Positions 10,755-18,735 of a stretch of 64,000 bases of DNA are shown here, in pieces (within the stretch, counting starts at the first letter, position 1; each line of letters begins with the position of its first letter). Source of the stretch: Actinomycetospora chibensis (GTDB taxonomy: Bacteria; Actinomycetota; Actinomycetes; Mycobacteriales; Pseudonocardiaceae); the NCBI RefSeq assembly GCF_028737215.1, contig NZ_JAQZAM010000007.1:1-64000 (forward strand). Reading direction: 5' to 3'. The notes beneath the pieces are model-generated. The model was not told the origin of the DNA and ran no database searches. It saw only the letters and a list, made by a program, of their open reading frames with translations. A program made the translations under genes and the position numbers.

Positions 10755-10785
10755 AGCCTGCGCCCTCGATCACGCTCCAGGTCAA
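10755..10785 (-). promoter_or_regulatory. MerR-type promoter (19-bp spacer) of the MFS gene
   Basis: On the minus strand TTGACC (10785-10780) is followed after exactly 19 bp by CAGGCT (10760-10755), which is 6 nt from the ATG. Overlong 19-bp spacers carrying an imperfect inverted repeat (CCTGGAGC...GATCGAGG) are the hallmark of promoters untwisted by MerR-family activators. The dyad is weak, so the regulator class is inference. Confidence 0.5.
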
Positions 10786-10812
10786 GGGACGGTCCGTCCT
10801 AGGCTGCGCGGC

Positions 10813-11568
10813 GTGAGCGCGACCCTCGACCTCAACGCCGACCTCGCCGAGGGCTTCGGTATCTGGTCGCTGACCGACGACGACGCCCTGCTCGACGTCG
10901 TGACCTCGGCGAACGTGGCCTGCGGGTTCCACGCCGGCGAACCCGCGACCATGCGCCGGGTGTGCGCGCAGGCGGTGGAGCGGGGCGTGGTGATCGGCGC
11001 CCAGGTCTCCTACCGCGACCTCGCGGGTTTCGGGCGCCGCTTCGTCGACGCCGACCCCGCGGAGCTGACCGCCGAGCTGCTCTACCAGGTCGGCGCGCTG
11101 CGGGAGTTCGCCCGGATCGCCGGGGGCGAGGTCGCGTACCTCAAGCCGCACGGCGCGCTCTACAACGCCGTCGTGCACCACGACGCCCAGGCCCGTGCCG
11201 TCGTGGAGGCGGCGCGCCAGGCCGGCCTCCCGGTGCTGGGCCTGCCCGGATCGCGGCTGCTCGCGCTGGCGGTGGAGGCGGGCCTCACCACGCACGCCGA
11301 GGCGTTCGGCGACCGCGGCTACACCCCCGACGGCACGCTGGTGCCCCGCTCCGAGCCCGGCGCGCTGCTGCCCGACACCGACGCCGTCGTCGAGCGCGCC
11401 CGGCGTCTGGCGGCCGACGGCGTGATCGTCGCCGTCGACGGCACCGAGCTGCCCATGGCCGCGGCGTCGCTGTGCCTGCACGGCGACAGCCCCGGCGCCG
11501 TCGCCTCGGCCCGCCGTGTCGCCCACGCCCTGCGCGAGGCCGGGGTCACCCTCGCGCCGTTCGCCTGA
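10813..11568 (+). CDS. pxpA: 5-oxoprolinase subunit PxpA (LamB/YcsF family)
   Basis: 251 aa, the standard length. PxpA is the subunit that, with PxpB and PxpC, hydrolyses 5-oxoproline to glutamate using ATP. Signature start LDLNADLAEGFGIW and TSANVACGFHAGEP (metal/substrate site), then YLKPHGALYN and AEAFGDRGYTPDGTLVPRS are all family hallmarks. Start is GTG 10813 with TAGGCT (10800-10805) 7 nt upstream, so probably leaderless. pxpB and pxpC are not in the window, which is unusual because the three are often clustered. Confidence 0.93.
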   Translation: MSATLDLNADLAEGFGIWSLTDDDALLDVVTSANVACGFHAGEPATMRRVCAQAVERGVVIGAQVSYRDLAGFGRRFVDADPAELTAELLYQVGALREFARIAGGEVAYLKPHGALYNAVVHHDAQARAVVEAARQAGLPVLGLPGSRLLALAVEAGLTTHAEAFGDRGYTPDGTLVPRSEPGALLPDTDAVVERARRLAADGVIVAVDGTELPMAAASLCLHGDSPGAVASARRVAHALREAGVTLAPFA

Positions 11569-11580
11569 GAGGCCGTCTGG

Positions 11581-11586
11581 CACAAT
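11581..11586 (+). promoter_or_regulatory. Candidate -10 (CACAAT) for the rpsP operon
   Basis: CACAAT follows GGCCGTCTGG just after the pxpA stop and is the best -10 hexamer in the 144-bp gap before rpsP. No convincing -35 is present. It would give an mRNA leader of about 120 nt. Confidence 0.35.
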
Positions 11587-11712
11587 TCACAGGGCACCGT
11601 GGCCGCCTCGCGCAGGCGGTCACTCTTCATGCACGAGCGGGCACGCCGTCCCCGAGGTCCCCACCCCGGCCGGGCGGCCCCGAGCATCACCGACCGAGGA
11701 GCACTCAGAGCA

Positions 11713-12069
11713 GTGGCTGTCAAGATCAAGCTGGCCCGCATGGGCAAGATCCGCGAGCCCCACTACCGCATCGTGGTCGCGGACGCCAAGAACCGCCGGG
11801 ACGGTCGCGTCATCGAGCAGATCGGTGAGTACCACCCGAAGAGCGAGCCGAGCGACATCAAGATCAACTCTGAGCGCGCGCAGTACTGGCTCGGGGTCGG
11901 CGCCATCCCCACCGAGCCGGTGCACAGCCTGCTGAAGGTCACCGGCGACTGGCAGAAGTTCAAGGGCCTCCCCGGCGCCGAGGGCAAGCTGAAGCCGCAG
12001 CCGCAGAAGGTCGACAAGCAGGCCCGCTTCAACGAGGAGCTGGCCAAGGTTTCCGGCTCCGCGGAGTGA
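11713..12069 (+). CDS. rpsP: 30S ribosomal protein S16
   Basis: 118 aa. S16 binds 16S rRNA during early 30S assembly. The whole conserved core is visible: [40 protein letters not shown], and [18 protein letters not shown]. The C-terminus is extended by about 35 Lys/Gln-rich residues, as in many actinobacteria. Start is GTG 11713 with GAGGAGC about 11 nt upstream; upstream in-frame codons are not S16-like. First gene of rpsP-khpA-rimM, with its stop overlapping the next GTG by 4 bp. Confidence 0.98.
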   Translation: MAVKIKLARMGKIREPHYRIVVADAKNRRDGRVIEQIGEYHPKSEPSDIKINSERAQYWLGVGAIPTEPVHSLLKVTGDWQKFKGLPGAEGKLKPQPQKVDKQARFNEELAKVSGSAE

Positions 12070-12305
12070 GCGAGCTCGCCGAGGCGCTCGAGCACCTCGT
12101 GCGCGGGATCGTCGCCCACCCCGATGACGTCGCCGTCGACCTCGTCACCAACCGCCGTGGCCGCACCCTCGAGGTCCGGGTCCACCCCGACGACCTCGGC
12201 AAGGTGATCGGCCGCAACGGCCGGACCGCCACCGCGCTGCGCACCGTCGTGAGCGGCATCGGTGGCCGTGGTGTGCGGGTCGACGTGGTCGACACCGATC
12301 GCTGA
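12066..12305 (+). CDS. khpA: KH-domain RNA-binding protein KhpA
   Basis: 79 aa, a single type-II KH domain with the RNA-binding GxxG loop GRNG in [21 protein letters not shown]. KhpA proteins (formerly YlqC) pair with KhpB/Jag and bind many small RNAs, affecting cell size and division in Gram-positives. It starts with GTG inside the rpsP stop (GTGA overlap), so translation is coupled, and precedes rimM; this S16-KhpA-RimM order is conserved in many Gram-positive genomes. Confidence 0.93.
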   Translation: MSELAEALEHLVRGIVAHPDDVAVDLVTNRRGRTLEVRVHPDDLGKVIGRNGRTATALRTVVSGIGGRGVRVDVVDTDR

Positions 12306-12315
12306 CGCGCAGACG

Positions 12316-12849
12316 ATGAGGGACGCCGCGTCCGACGACCGTGTCGTCGGCCGGGTCGTCAAGGCCCACGGCCTGCGCGGTGAGCTCGTCGTCGAGCCCC
12401 GCACCGATCACGTCGACGCCCGGTTCACCCCCGGCGTCGTGCTCTCGGTGCGGGGCCGACGCGTCTCCGGGGCCGGGCAGCTGACGGTCGTCGCCGCCCG
12501 CCGCCACGGCGAACGGCTGCTGGTCACGGTCGAGGAGATCACCGACCGCGACACCGCCGAGGCCCTGCGGACCGCGGAGCTCACCGCACCGCCGCTGGCC
12601 GAGGAGCCCGACGACCCCGACGAGTTCCACGACCACCAGCTCGAGGGCCTCGCCGTGGTGCTCGCCGACGACACGGCCGTCGGCACCGTCACCGACGTGC
12701 TCCACGGCGCGGGCGGCGAGCTGCTGGCCGTGCGGCGCCCCGACGGCGGCGAGGTGCTGATCCCGTTCGTCGCCGCCATCGTCACCCAGGTCGACGTGCC
12801 GGGCGGCCGGCTGGTCCTCGATCCGCCCGAAGGCCTGCTCGAGGACTGA
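12316..12849 (+). CDS. rimM: Ribosome maturation factor RimM
   Basis: 177 aa. RimM helps late maturation of the 30S head domain and binds S19. N-terminal RimM barrel: VVGRVVKAHGLRGELVVEP; then a PRC-barrel C-terminal domain with LEGLAVVLADDTAVGTVTDVLHGAGGELLAV and VLIPFVAAIVTQVDVPGGRLVLDPPEGLLE, the usual family ending. ATG 12316 lies 10 bp after khpA. It converges on the minus-strand mgtC gene 9 bp away. Confidence 0.95.
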   Translation: MRDAASDDRVVGRVVKAHGLRGELVVEPRTDHVDARFTPGVVLSVRGRRVSGAGQLTVVAARRHGERLLVTVEEITDRDTAEALRTAELTAPPLAEEPDDPDEFHDHQLEGLAVVLADDTAVGTVTDVLHGAGGELLAVRRPDGGEVLIPFVAAIVTQVDVPGGRLVLDPPEGLLED

Positions 12850-12858
12850 GGAGGGGCC

Positions 12859-13578
12859 TCACTCCTCCTCGGTCGGCACCCCGACGGCGAGCACGCCCGG
12901 GAGTTCGGAGAGCTCGCCGGACAGCGGTGCGAGCGAGCCCCGCCCTGCGAGCGACAGCGTCACCGAGGCGACCCGGGTCGTTCCGTCGACACCGTCGGTG
13001 GAGTCCTCGCGGTCGACGTGCATCCCCGCCACCACGAACCCCCGCTCGGTGCAGATCGACAGCACCGCGCGCAGCACCCCGCGCCCGTCGGCGTAGGAGA
13101 GGTGCAGGTCGCGGGGCACGGTCGACGAGCGCGTGATCAGCCGCGCCAGCGGCCGGTAGCCGCGGGTCACGAGGTAGTGCACGGCCGTGCCCGCCACCGC
13201 GAGCAGCGGCAGGCCCGCGCCGCAGGCGGTACCCACCGCGGCCGCCGTCCAGACCGTCGCCGCCGTCGTCAGCCCGCGGACGGCGTCGCGGCGCACGAAG
13301 ATCAGGCCGCCGCCGATGAACCCGATCCCGGAGACGATCTGGGCCGCGACCCGTGAGGGGTCGAGGGCGATGTCGGGGGAGGAGAGCAGGTCGTCGAAGC
13401 CGTACTTCGAGATCAGCATGAAGGCGGCCGACCCGACTCCGACCAGCGTGTGCGTGCGCAGCCCGGCGCTCTTCGCCGCCAGCTCGCGCTCCAGGCCGAT
13501 GAGTGTGCAGAGCACGACGGCGAGCCCGAGCGGGGCGAGCAGGCGCCACTGCTCGGGGTACGACAGGAACTGTTCCAC
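12859..13578 (-). CDS. mgtC: MgtC/SapB family membrane protein
   Basis: 239 aa. N-terminal MgtC domain of about four to five helices with the hallmark LIGLERELAAKSAGLRTHTLVGVGSAAF and IVSGIGFIGGGLIF; a cytoplasmic ACT-like C-terminal domain follows. MgtC proteins support growth in low magnesium and inside macrophages in Mycobacterium and Salmonella; many homologues have untested roles. Start GTG 13578 (MEQFLSYPEQW) fits the family N-terminus. It is inserted on the opposite strand between rimM and trmD, interrupting the common rpsP-rimM-trmD-rplS order. Confidence 0.9.
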   Translation of the reverse strand: MEQFLSYPEQWRLLAPLGLAVVLCTLIGLERELAAKSAGLRTHTLVGVGSAAFMLISKYGFDDLLSSPDIALDPSRVAAQIVSGIGFIGGGLIFVRRDAVRGLTTAATVWTAAAVGTACGAGLPLLAVAGTAVHYLVTRGYRPLARLITRSSTVPRDLHLSYADGRGVLRAVLSICTERGFVVAGMHVDREDSTDGVDGTTRVASVTLSLAGRGSLAPLSGELSELPGVLAVGVPTEEE

Positions 13579-13623
13579 CCCTCGGCACCCCCTTCGCGAC
13601 CGGCAGGGGCAGGATCGTGCCCG

Positions 13624-14472
13624 ATGCGCATCGACGTCGTCACGATCTTCCCGGGCTACCTCGCCCCGCTCGACGAGGCGCTCGTCGGGCGGGCGCGTCG
13701 TGCGGGCCGTCTCGACGTCCGGGTGCACGACCTGCGCCGGTGGGCCACGGGCGTGCACCAGGCCGTCGACGACTCCCCGTACGGCGGGGGCCCGGGGATG
13801 CTCATGACCGCGCCGGTCTGGGGGCCGGCGCTCGACGAGGTCACCGCTTCCGGGGACGGCGTGCCTCGGCTGCTCGTGCCGACCCCGGCGGGCGAGCCCT
13901 TGACCCAGCGCCGCGCCGCCGGATGGGCCGCCGAGCCGTGGCTCGTCATCGCCTGCGGCCGCTACGAGGGGATCGACGCCCGTGTGCTCACCGATGCCGC
14001 CCGGCGGATGCCCGTCGAGGAGGTCTCGCTGGGCGACTACGTCCTCGCCGGCGGGGAGGTCGCGGCCCTGGTCGTCGTCGAAGCCGTGTCCCGGCTGGTG
14101 CCCGGCGTGCTCGGTAACCCGGCGTCGGCGGAGCTCGACAGCTTCGCTGAAGGTACCGGCGGTCTCCTCGAGGCCCCCGCCTACACCCGCCCGGAGACAT
14201 GGCGCGACCTGCCGGTCCCGCCGGTGCTGCGCAGCGGCGACCACGGCGCCGTGGCCCGGTGGCGTCGCGACCGCTCGCTCGAGCGCACGGCGGCGACGCG
14301 CCCCGATCTGCTCGACGCGCTGCTGGCCCGCGACGGACCCGCGGCGTTCGACGCCCGGGACCGCGAGGTGCTGACGGCCTGCGGCTACGACCCGGTCCAC
14401 GGCGCGCGAGCAGCGGCATGGCAGACTGGGGAGGTTGCCACGGACGGCGCACGACCTGATCGAGGTCGGTGA
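13624..14472 (+). CDS. trmD: tRNA (guanine-N1)-methyltransferase TrmD
   Basis: 282 aa SPOUT-class enzyme making m1G37 in tRNAs reading CNN/CCN codons, preventing +1 frameshifts. Visible: start RIDVVTIFPGYLAPL; DDSPYGGGPGMLM; the trefoil-knot SAM site CGRYEGIDARV and EEVSLGDYVLAGGE; then the C-terminal tRNA-binding domain. ATG 13624 is preceded at 8 nt by CAGGAT, a -10-like element, so a leaderless message is possible. The C-terminal about 30 residues are a genus-specific extension. Divergent from mgtC across 45 bp. Confidence 0.96.
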   Translation: MRIDVVTIFPGYLAPLDEALVGRARRAGRLDVRVHDLRRWATGVHQAVDDSPYGGGPGMLMTAPVWGPALDEVTASGDGVPRLLVPTPAGEPLTQRRAAGWAAEPWLVIACGRYEGIDARVLTDAARRMPVEEVSLGDYVLAGGEVAALVVVEAVSRLVPGVLGNPASAELDSFAEGTGGLLEAPAYTRPETWRDLPVPPVLRSGDHGAVARWRRDRSLERTAATRPDLLDALLARDGPAAFDARDREVLTACGYDPVHGARAAAWQTGEVATDGARPDRGR

Positions 14473-14574
14473 GCCGCCGGCCGTCGGCCCGAGAACCGAT
14501 CCACCTCGGCTGCACGGACACCCGCCCCACGGGTTCCGGCGCCGGCCTGTGAGACGACCGCGAGGACGCTGACG

Positions 14575-14934
14575 ATGAACGCCCTGGACGAACTCGACGC
14601 CAAGTCGCTGCGCTCCGACATCCCGGACTTCCGCGCCGGGGACACCGTGAAGGTGCACGTCCGGGTCATCGAGGGTTCACGCTCTCGTGTACAGGTCTTC
14701 CAGGGTGTCGTCATCCGCCGCCACGGCGGCGGGCTGCGCGAGACGTTCACCGTCCGCAAGGTCTCCTTCGGCGTCGGGGTGGAGCGCACCTTCCCGGTGC
14801 ACACCCCGAACATCGATCACATCGAGGTCGTCACCCGCGGTGATGTCCGCCGGGCGAAGCTCTACTACCTCCGTGATCTCCGGGGCAAGGCCGCGAAGAT
14901 CCGCGAGAAGCGCGAGACGACGCCGACCGGCTGA
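14575..14934 (+). CDS. rplS: 50S ribosomal protein L19
   Basis: 119 aa, the normal L19 length. L19 sits at the 30S-50S interface. Core motifs [61 protein letters not shown] and [18 protein letters not shown] are intact. ATG 14575 lies about 100 bp after trmD, leaving room for its own promoter or a leader structure; I see no specific motif there. Confidence 0.98.
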   Translation: MNALDELDAKSLRSDIPDFRAGDTVKVHVRVIEGSRSRVQVFQGVVIRRHGGGLRETFTVRKVSFGVGVERTFPVHTPNIDHIEVVTRGDVRRAKLYYLRDLRGKAAKIREKRETTPTG

Positions 14935-14967
14935 GCCGGCCGCCTCTCCTCTCCTAACCTGAGTCGC

Positions 14968-16953
14968 GTGCGCCCCCAGGAGCCCTCCCTCCCGCCGTAC
15001 CGGAACGCCGGCACGGGTGGCGAGACGACCCGTGCCGGACGGCACGCGGGGCCTGACGACGCCGCCGACCACGAGGACCCGTACGGCGACGTCCCGGCGC
15101 CGCCCTCGTCCTCCGGGTCGAGTGTCCAGGCGCCCTACGGCTCCTCGGGGTGGAGCGGATCGGACAGCTACGCGTCCGGTCCCTCCGGCTTCTCCGGTGC
15201 CGACGGGCTCGGTCCGCGGCCTGAGGGCTACCCCGGCTACGGCGGCAACGGGTCGTCGGTGTCCTACGGGTACGGCAACTCCTCCGGCAACGGCGACGCC
15301 CTCGGCCCGCCGGTCGCGAACGGCAACGGCTCGTTCGGCACGTACGGGACCTACGGCAACGGGACCCACGGCAACGGGACCCACGGCAACGGGACCTACG
15401 GCAACGGGACCTACGGCAACGGGACCCACGGCAACGGGACCCACGGCAACGGGTCCCACGGGGCTCCCGGTCAGGGTGTGCCCCTGCCCCCCGGACCGGC
15501 AGGGCCCTCCTGGGGCTCGTCTCCGTCGCACGCGCCGTACGGCACGCCGCCCCCGGACGGTCGCTCCCCGGTCCCCCCCGGCCCCACCGCGGGAGGGCCG
15601 CCGCCCCCCGGCTTCGGCGCCCGCCCCGTGTCGCCGCCCCCCGGCGCGCCCCGACCCGCGCCCGCACCGGGCGCCCCGTCCCAGGGTGCGCCGTCCCCGG
15701 GTGCGCCGTCACAGGGCGCCCCCTCGCCCGGCGCCGAGCCCGCTCCGTCCGCACCCGCGCCGTCCGCACCCGCTCCCTCCGCACCCGCCGAGGGTGCGCC
15801 GGCCACCTCCTCCTCGTCCGCCGACAGCGGGCTCGCGGGCACCGACCACGGCCTCGCCGGTGCCGACGGCTTCGCCTCCCGCCCGCCCCGCCCGTCGTTG
15901 CGCGGCACGGCCGCCACGACGGCGACGACGGAGACCACGCGTGGCGCGGGCGCCAGCCCCGGCCGCCACCGCCGCGCGGGCACGGGCCCCGGTCGGGACG
16001 GCGACGAGCCCGAGGACGGCGAGGACGGCGCGGGCAGCGGCCCCGGCCGCCGTGGCGCGGACACCGGTGGCACGAAGGGCAAGGGCAAGAAGCCCAAGCG
16101 CAAGGGCTCGTTCTGGCGCGAGCTGCCGCTGCTGATCGTGGTCGCGGTGGTGCTGACGTTCGTCATCCAGACGTTCCTGGCCCGCATCTACGTCATCCCG
16201 TCGGCGTCGATGGAGCGGACGCTGCACGGCTGCAACGGCTGCAACAACGACCGCGTCGCCGTCGACAAGATCACCTACCGCTTCTCCGAGCCGTCGCCCG
16301 GCGACGTCGTCGTGTTCCGCGGGCCGCCGACCTGGGGCGACAACGGCGAGTCCGGGGGCGGCGGCAGCGGCCAGCGCTCCGAGAACGTCCTCGTCCGGGG
16401 CCTGCAGAGCGGGCTCTCACTGGTCGGGCTGGCCCCGCCGGACGAGAAGGACTTCGTCAAGCGCGTCATCGCCACCGGCGGTCAGACCGTGGCCTGCTGC
16501 GACCCGCAGAACCGCGTCACCGTCGACGGGCAGCCGCTCGACGAGCCGTACATCTACTACCAGCCGAACCTCGGCCGTACCCAGGCCGACTTCGCGCCCG
16601 TGCAGGTGCCGCAGGGGCAGCTGTGGGTCATGGGCGACAACCGCAACAACTCGGCGGACGCCCGCGTGCACGGCCCGATCGGCGTCACCGACGTCATCGG
16701 CAAGGCCAGGGTCATCGTGCTGCCCGTCGGCCGCTGGGGCGGGGTGCCGGACACCGACCCGCAGGCCCAGGTCTCCGCCCTCGGCGCGCCGACCTGGACA
16801 TCCGGGGCGCCCCTGGCGGCCGGGGTGCTCGGTGCGGTGCCGCTGGTGTGGGTGTCCCGGCGGCTGCGGTCGCGCCACCGACAGGCCGACCCCGACGAGC
16901 CACCCCTCGACGTCCCGGGACGGGCGCCACCGCCCCGCCTCCCGGACCGGTGA
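14968..16953 (+). CDS. lepB: Signal peptidase I with a very long repetitive N-terminus
   Basis: 661 aa against about 250-300 for the family. It removes signal peptides from secreted proteins at the outer face of the membrane. Residues 1-380 are disordered Gly/Pro/Ser/Asn-rich sequence, including seven GN-G-T-(H/Y) pentad repeats (about residues 130-164) and Pro/Ala-rich stretches, ending in a Lys-rich stop (KGKGKKPKRKG). A membrane anchor follows (about 387-407), then the catalytic serine S414 in SASMERTL, the general base K498 in DFVKRVIATGG, and the WVMGDNRNNSADARVHGPIG box. A second hydrophobic segment lies near the C-terminus (APLAAGVLGAVPLVWVS). GTG start with TAACCT 7 nt upstream suggests leaderless translation. 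All catalytic residues are present. Confidence 0.94.
   Translation: MRPQEPSLPPYRNAGTGGETTRAGRHAGPDDAADHEDPYGDVPAPPSSSGSSVQAPYGSSGWSGSDSYASGPSGFSGADGLGPRPEGYPGYGGNGSSVSYGYGNSSGNGDALGPPVANGNGSFGTYGTYGNGTHGNGTHGNGTYGNGTYGNGTHGNGTHGNGSHGAPGQGVPLPPGPAGPSWGSSPSHAPYGTPPPDGRSPVPPGPTAGGPPPPGFGARPVSPPPGAPRPAPAPGAPSQGAPSPGAPSQGAPSPGAEPAPSAPAPSAPAPSAPAEGAPATSSSSADSGLAGTDHGLAGADGFASRPPRPSLRGTAATTATTETTRGAGASPGRHRRAGTGPGRDGDEPEDGEDGAGSGPGRRGADTGGTKGKGKKPKRKGSFWRELPLLIVVAVVLTFVIQTFLARIYVIPSASMERTLHGCNGCNNDRVAVDKITYRFSEPSPGDVVVFRGPPTWGDNGESGGGGSGQRSENVLVRGLQSGLSLVGLAPPDEKDFVKRVIATGGQTVACCDPQNRVTVDGQPLDEPYIYYQPNLGRTQADFAPVQVPQGQLWVMGDNRNNSADARVHGPIGVTDVIGKARVIVLPVGRWGGVPDTDPQAQVSALGAPTWTSGAPLAAGVLGAVPLVWVSRRLRSRHRQADPDEPPLDVPGRAPPPRLPDR
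15355..15459 (+). repeat. 15-bp tandem repeat in the LepB N-terminus
   Basis: Seven units of GGCAACGGGACC(C/T)AC begin at 15355, 15370, 15385, 15400, 15415, 15430 and 15445; the last has TCC for ACC. They encode GNGT(H/Y). The near-identical third-codon positions indicate recent slippage expansion rather than conserved protein repeats. Confidence 0.95.
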
Positions 16954-17042
16954 CGGCCGGGTACGACGCGGGCCGTCGACGCGCTGCGGGCACCGGCCGG
17001 CGTCCCGCCCGTCGGCGGGCGGCGCTGCCCCCGCGGACCGGT

Positions 17043-17867
17043 GTGCAGCCGCCCCGCGCGATCGTGCGCCGCAGCACCGAGAGCTGGGCGCTGCAGTCGG
17101 CGCTCGAGCGTCACGGCCTCGGTCCGGTCGTCGGGGTGGACGAGGCCGGACGCGGTGCGTGCGCCGGCCCCCTGGCGGTGGCCGCGTGCATCCTGCGTCC
17201 CGGCGACGCGCGCAAGTTCGAGGGGCTCACCGACTCGAAGCTCCTGACCCACGAGGAGCGGGAGCACTTCGCACGGGTGATCAAGCGGCGCGCCGTCGAC
17301 TGGCACGTCGTGCTCATCGACCCCCCCGAGGTGGACCGCCGGGGCGTCCACGTCGCCAACATCGACGGGATGCGCCGGGCCGTCGCCCGGCTCGAGACGC
17401 GCCCCGGCTACGTGCTGACCGACGGGTTCCCCGTCTCCGGCTTCGGTGTGCCCGCGCTCGCCGTGCCCAAGGGGGACCTCGCGGCCGCGTGCGTGGCGGC
17501 CGCCTCGGTCCTGGCCAAGGTCACGCGGGACCGGCTGATGGCCGACCTCCACGAGCGCCGTCCGGAGTACCGCTTCGACCTGCACAAGGGCTACTGCACG
17601 CCGACGCACAGCGCAGCGCTGGCGGAGTACGGGCCCAGTGACGACCACCGGTTCAGCTTCGTCAACGTCGCCGCCGCCGCGCGGGGCCGGAGCCCGGGCG
17701 GCCTCGCGGCCGGCGTGCGACACAATGGGGCCGTGACCGTGGACGAGGCGTCCGCCGAGAACGGGGAGGCCGACGAGCTCGTGGAGTTCGACAGCGGGCC
17801 GCGCGCGCTCGACGACGAGCCGGACGTCGCGGACGAGGCCGTGCCGGAGGGGGGAGAGCCGCGATGA
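17043..17867 (+). CDS. rnhB: Ribonuclease HII with an acidic C-terminal tail
   Basis: About 274 aa. RNase HII nicks RNA-DNA hybrids and single ribonucleotides in DNA. The catalytic DEDD set is visible: GVDEAGRGACAGPL (two acidic residues), the aspartate in YVLTDGFPV, and the C-terminal DLHKGYCTPTHSAALAEYGPSDDHRFSFVNV. Residues after about 230 form an acidic Glu/Asp/Ala tail not needed for the fold. I chose GTG 17043 because it gives the mycobacterial-like N-terminus (MQPPRAIVRRS); GTG 16950, overlapping the lepB stop (GTGA), is an alternative that adds 31 Arg-rich residues. Its stop overlaps the next ATG. Confidence 0.92.
   Translation: MQPPRAIVRRSTESWALQSALERHGLGPVVGVDEAGRGACAGPLAVAACILRPGDARKFEGLTDSKLLTHEEREHFARVIKRRAVDWHVVLIDPPEVDRRGVHVANIDGMRRAVARLETRPGYVLTDGFPVSGFGVPALAVPKGDLAAACVAAASVLAKVTRDRLMADLHERRPEYRFDLHKGYCTPTHSAALAEYGPSDDHRFSFVNVAAAARGRSPGGLAAGVRHNGAVTVDEASAENGEADELVEFDSGPRALDDEPDVADEAVPEGGEPR
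17721..17726 (+). promoter_or_regulatory. Candidate internal -10 (CACAAT) in rnhB
   Basis: CACAAT lies exactly 6 nt before an in-frame GTG at 17733 within rnhB, the same geometry as the leaderless starts elsewhere in this window. It could drive the DUF2469 gene and a 44-residue acidic peptide identical to the RNase HII tail. Confidence 0.35.
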
Positions 17868-18184
17868 GCGCGGAGGATCTCGAGAAGTACGAGACCGACA
17901 TGGAGCTCTCGCTCTACCGCGAGTACCGCGACATCGTCGCGCAGTTCTCCTACGTCGTGGAGACCGAGCGCCGCTTCTACCTGGCGAACACGGTCGACGT
18001 CGCGGTGCGCAACGCCGACGGCGAGGTGTACTTCGAGGTCACGATGTCCGACGCCTGGGTGTGGGACATGTACCGGCCCGCGCGCTTCGTCAAGAACGTG
18101 CGCGTGGTGACGTTCAAGGACGTCAACGTCGAGGAGCTGGAGAAGCCCGACCTCCGCCTCGACGAGGGGCCGTTCAGCGGCTGA
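17864..18184 (+). CDS. DUF2469 family protein
   Basis: 106 aa, a highly conserved actinobacterial family of unknown function (homologous to the protein encoded beside rnhB in Mycobacterium). Sequence is recognisable throughout: SAEDLEKYETDMELSLYREYRDIV, FSYVVETERRFYLAN, VYFEVTMSDAWVWDMYRPARFVK and VRVVTFKDVNVEEL. It is soluble, acidic, with no signal or membrane segment. ATG overlaps the rnhB stop (ATGA), and a possible internal promoter lies at 17721. No function should be assigned. Confidence 0.95.
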   Translation: MSAEDLEKYETDMELSLYREYRDIVAQFSYVVETERRFYLANTVDVAVRNADGEVYFEVTMSDAWVWDMYRPARFVKNVRVVTFKDVNVEELEKPDLRLDEGPFSG

Positions 18185-18350
18185 CGCTGCTCCGCCCGGT
18201 CGATGATCGGTCTCAGCACCGCAGCACTCCGTCCACACCCCCACCGGTCGTCCCCAGACGTGACGCCGAGGCTCCCGCCCGGACGGTCGCGCCCAGCACT
18301 CTCGATCCCGCCGCCGGAGCGCCCGGACGGCGTGGACGAGGGAGCCGGCC

Positions 18351-18734
18351 ATGGCCACCACTCGCGGGAGACCCGACCGGGAGACGCTGGGGCGGCGCGG
18401 GGAGGATCTCGCGGCCGACCACCTCGCGGCCCGCGGGCTGGTCGTGCTCGACCGCAACTGGCGCTGCCGCGAGGGCGAGCTCGACGTCGTCGCCGCAGCG
18501 GGTGACCGCCTCGTCGTCGCCGAGGTGAAGACGCGCTCGGGCACGGGCTACGGCACGGCCGAGGCGGTCACGCACGCCAAGGCCGCCCGCATCCGGCGTC
18601 TCGCGCAGCGCTGGCTGGCCGAGCGGCACGCCGCCGGCGGCTCCGGGTTCGCCGAGGTGCGCTTCGACGTCGTCGCGGTGCTCCTGGCGCCGGGTGCGGC
18701 GCCGCAGCTCGAGCACTACGAGGGGGCGTTCTGA
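18351..18734 (+). CDS. yraN: YraN family (UPF0102) nuclease-like protein
   Basis: 127 aa. The UPF0102 family has an archaeal-Holliday-resolvase-like nuclease fold: G-E-D-AADHLAARG helix, then EGELDVVA and VVAEVKTRSGTGYG carrying the D-E-K active-site triad of the PD-(D/E)xK superfamily. Function in the cell is not established. It forms a tight unit with comM (stop and GTG 1 bp apart) and dprA, the classic transformation-gene cluster. A 166-bp gap precedes it, in which I see no clear regulatory element. Confidence 0.93.
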   Translation: MATTRGRPDRETLGRRGEDLAADHLAARGLVVLDRNWRCREGELDVVAAAGDRLVVAEVKTRSGTGYGTAEAVTHAKAARIRRLAQRWLAERHAAGGSGFAEVRFDVVAVLLAPGAAPQLEHYEGAF

Positions 18735-18735
18735 C

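Noticed and set aside
15355-15459. CRISPR-like regular repeat
   Set aside because: The 15-bp units are contiguous without spacers and lie in frame inside lepB.
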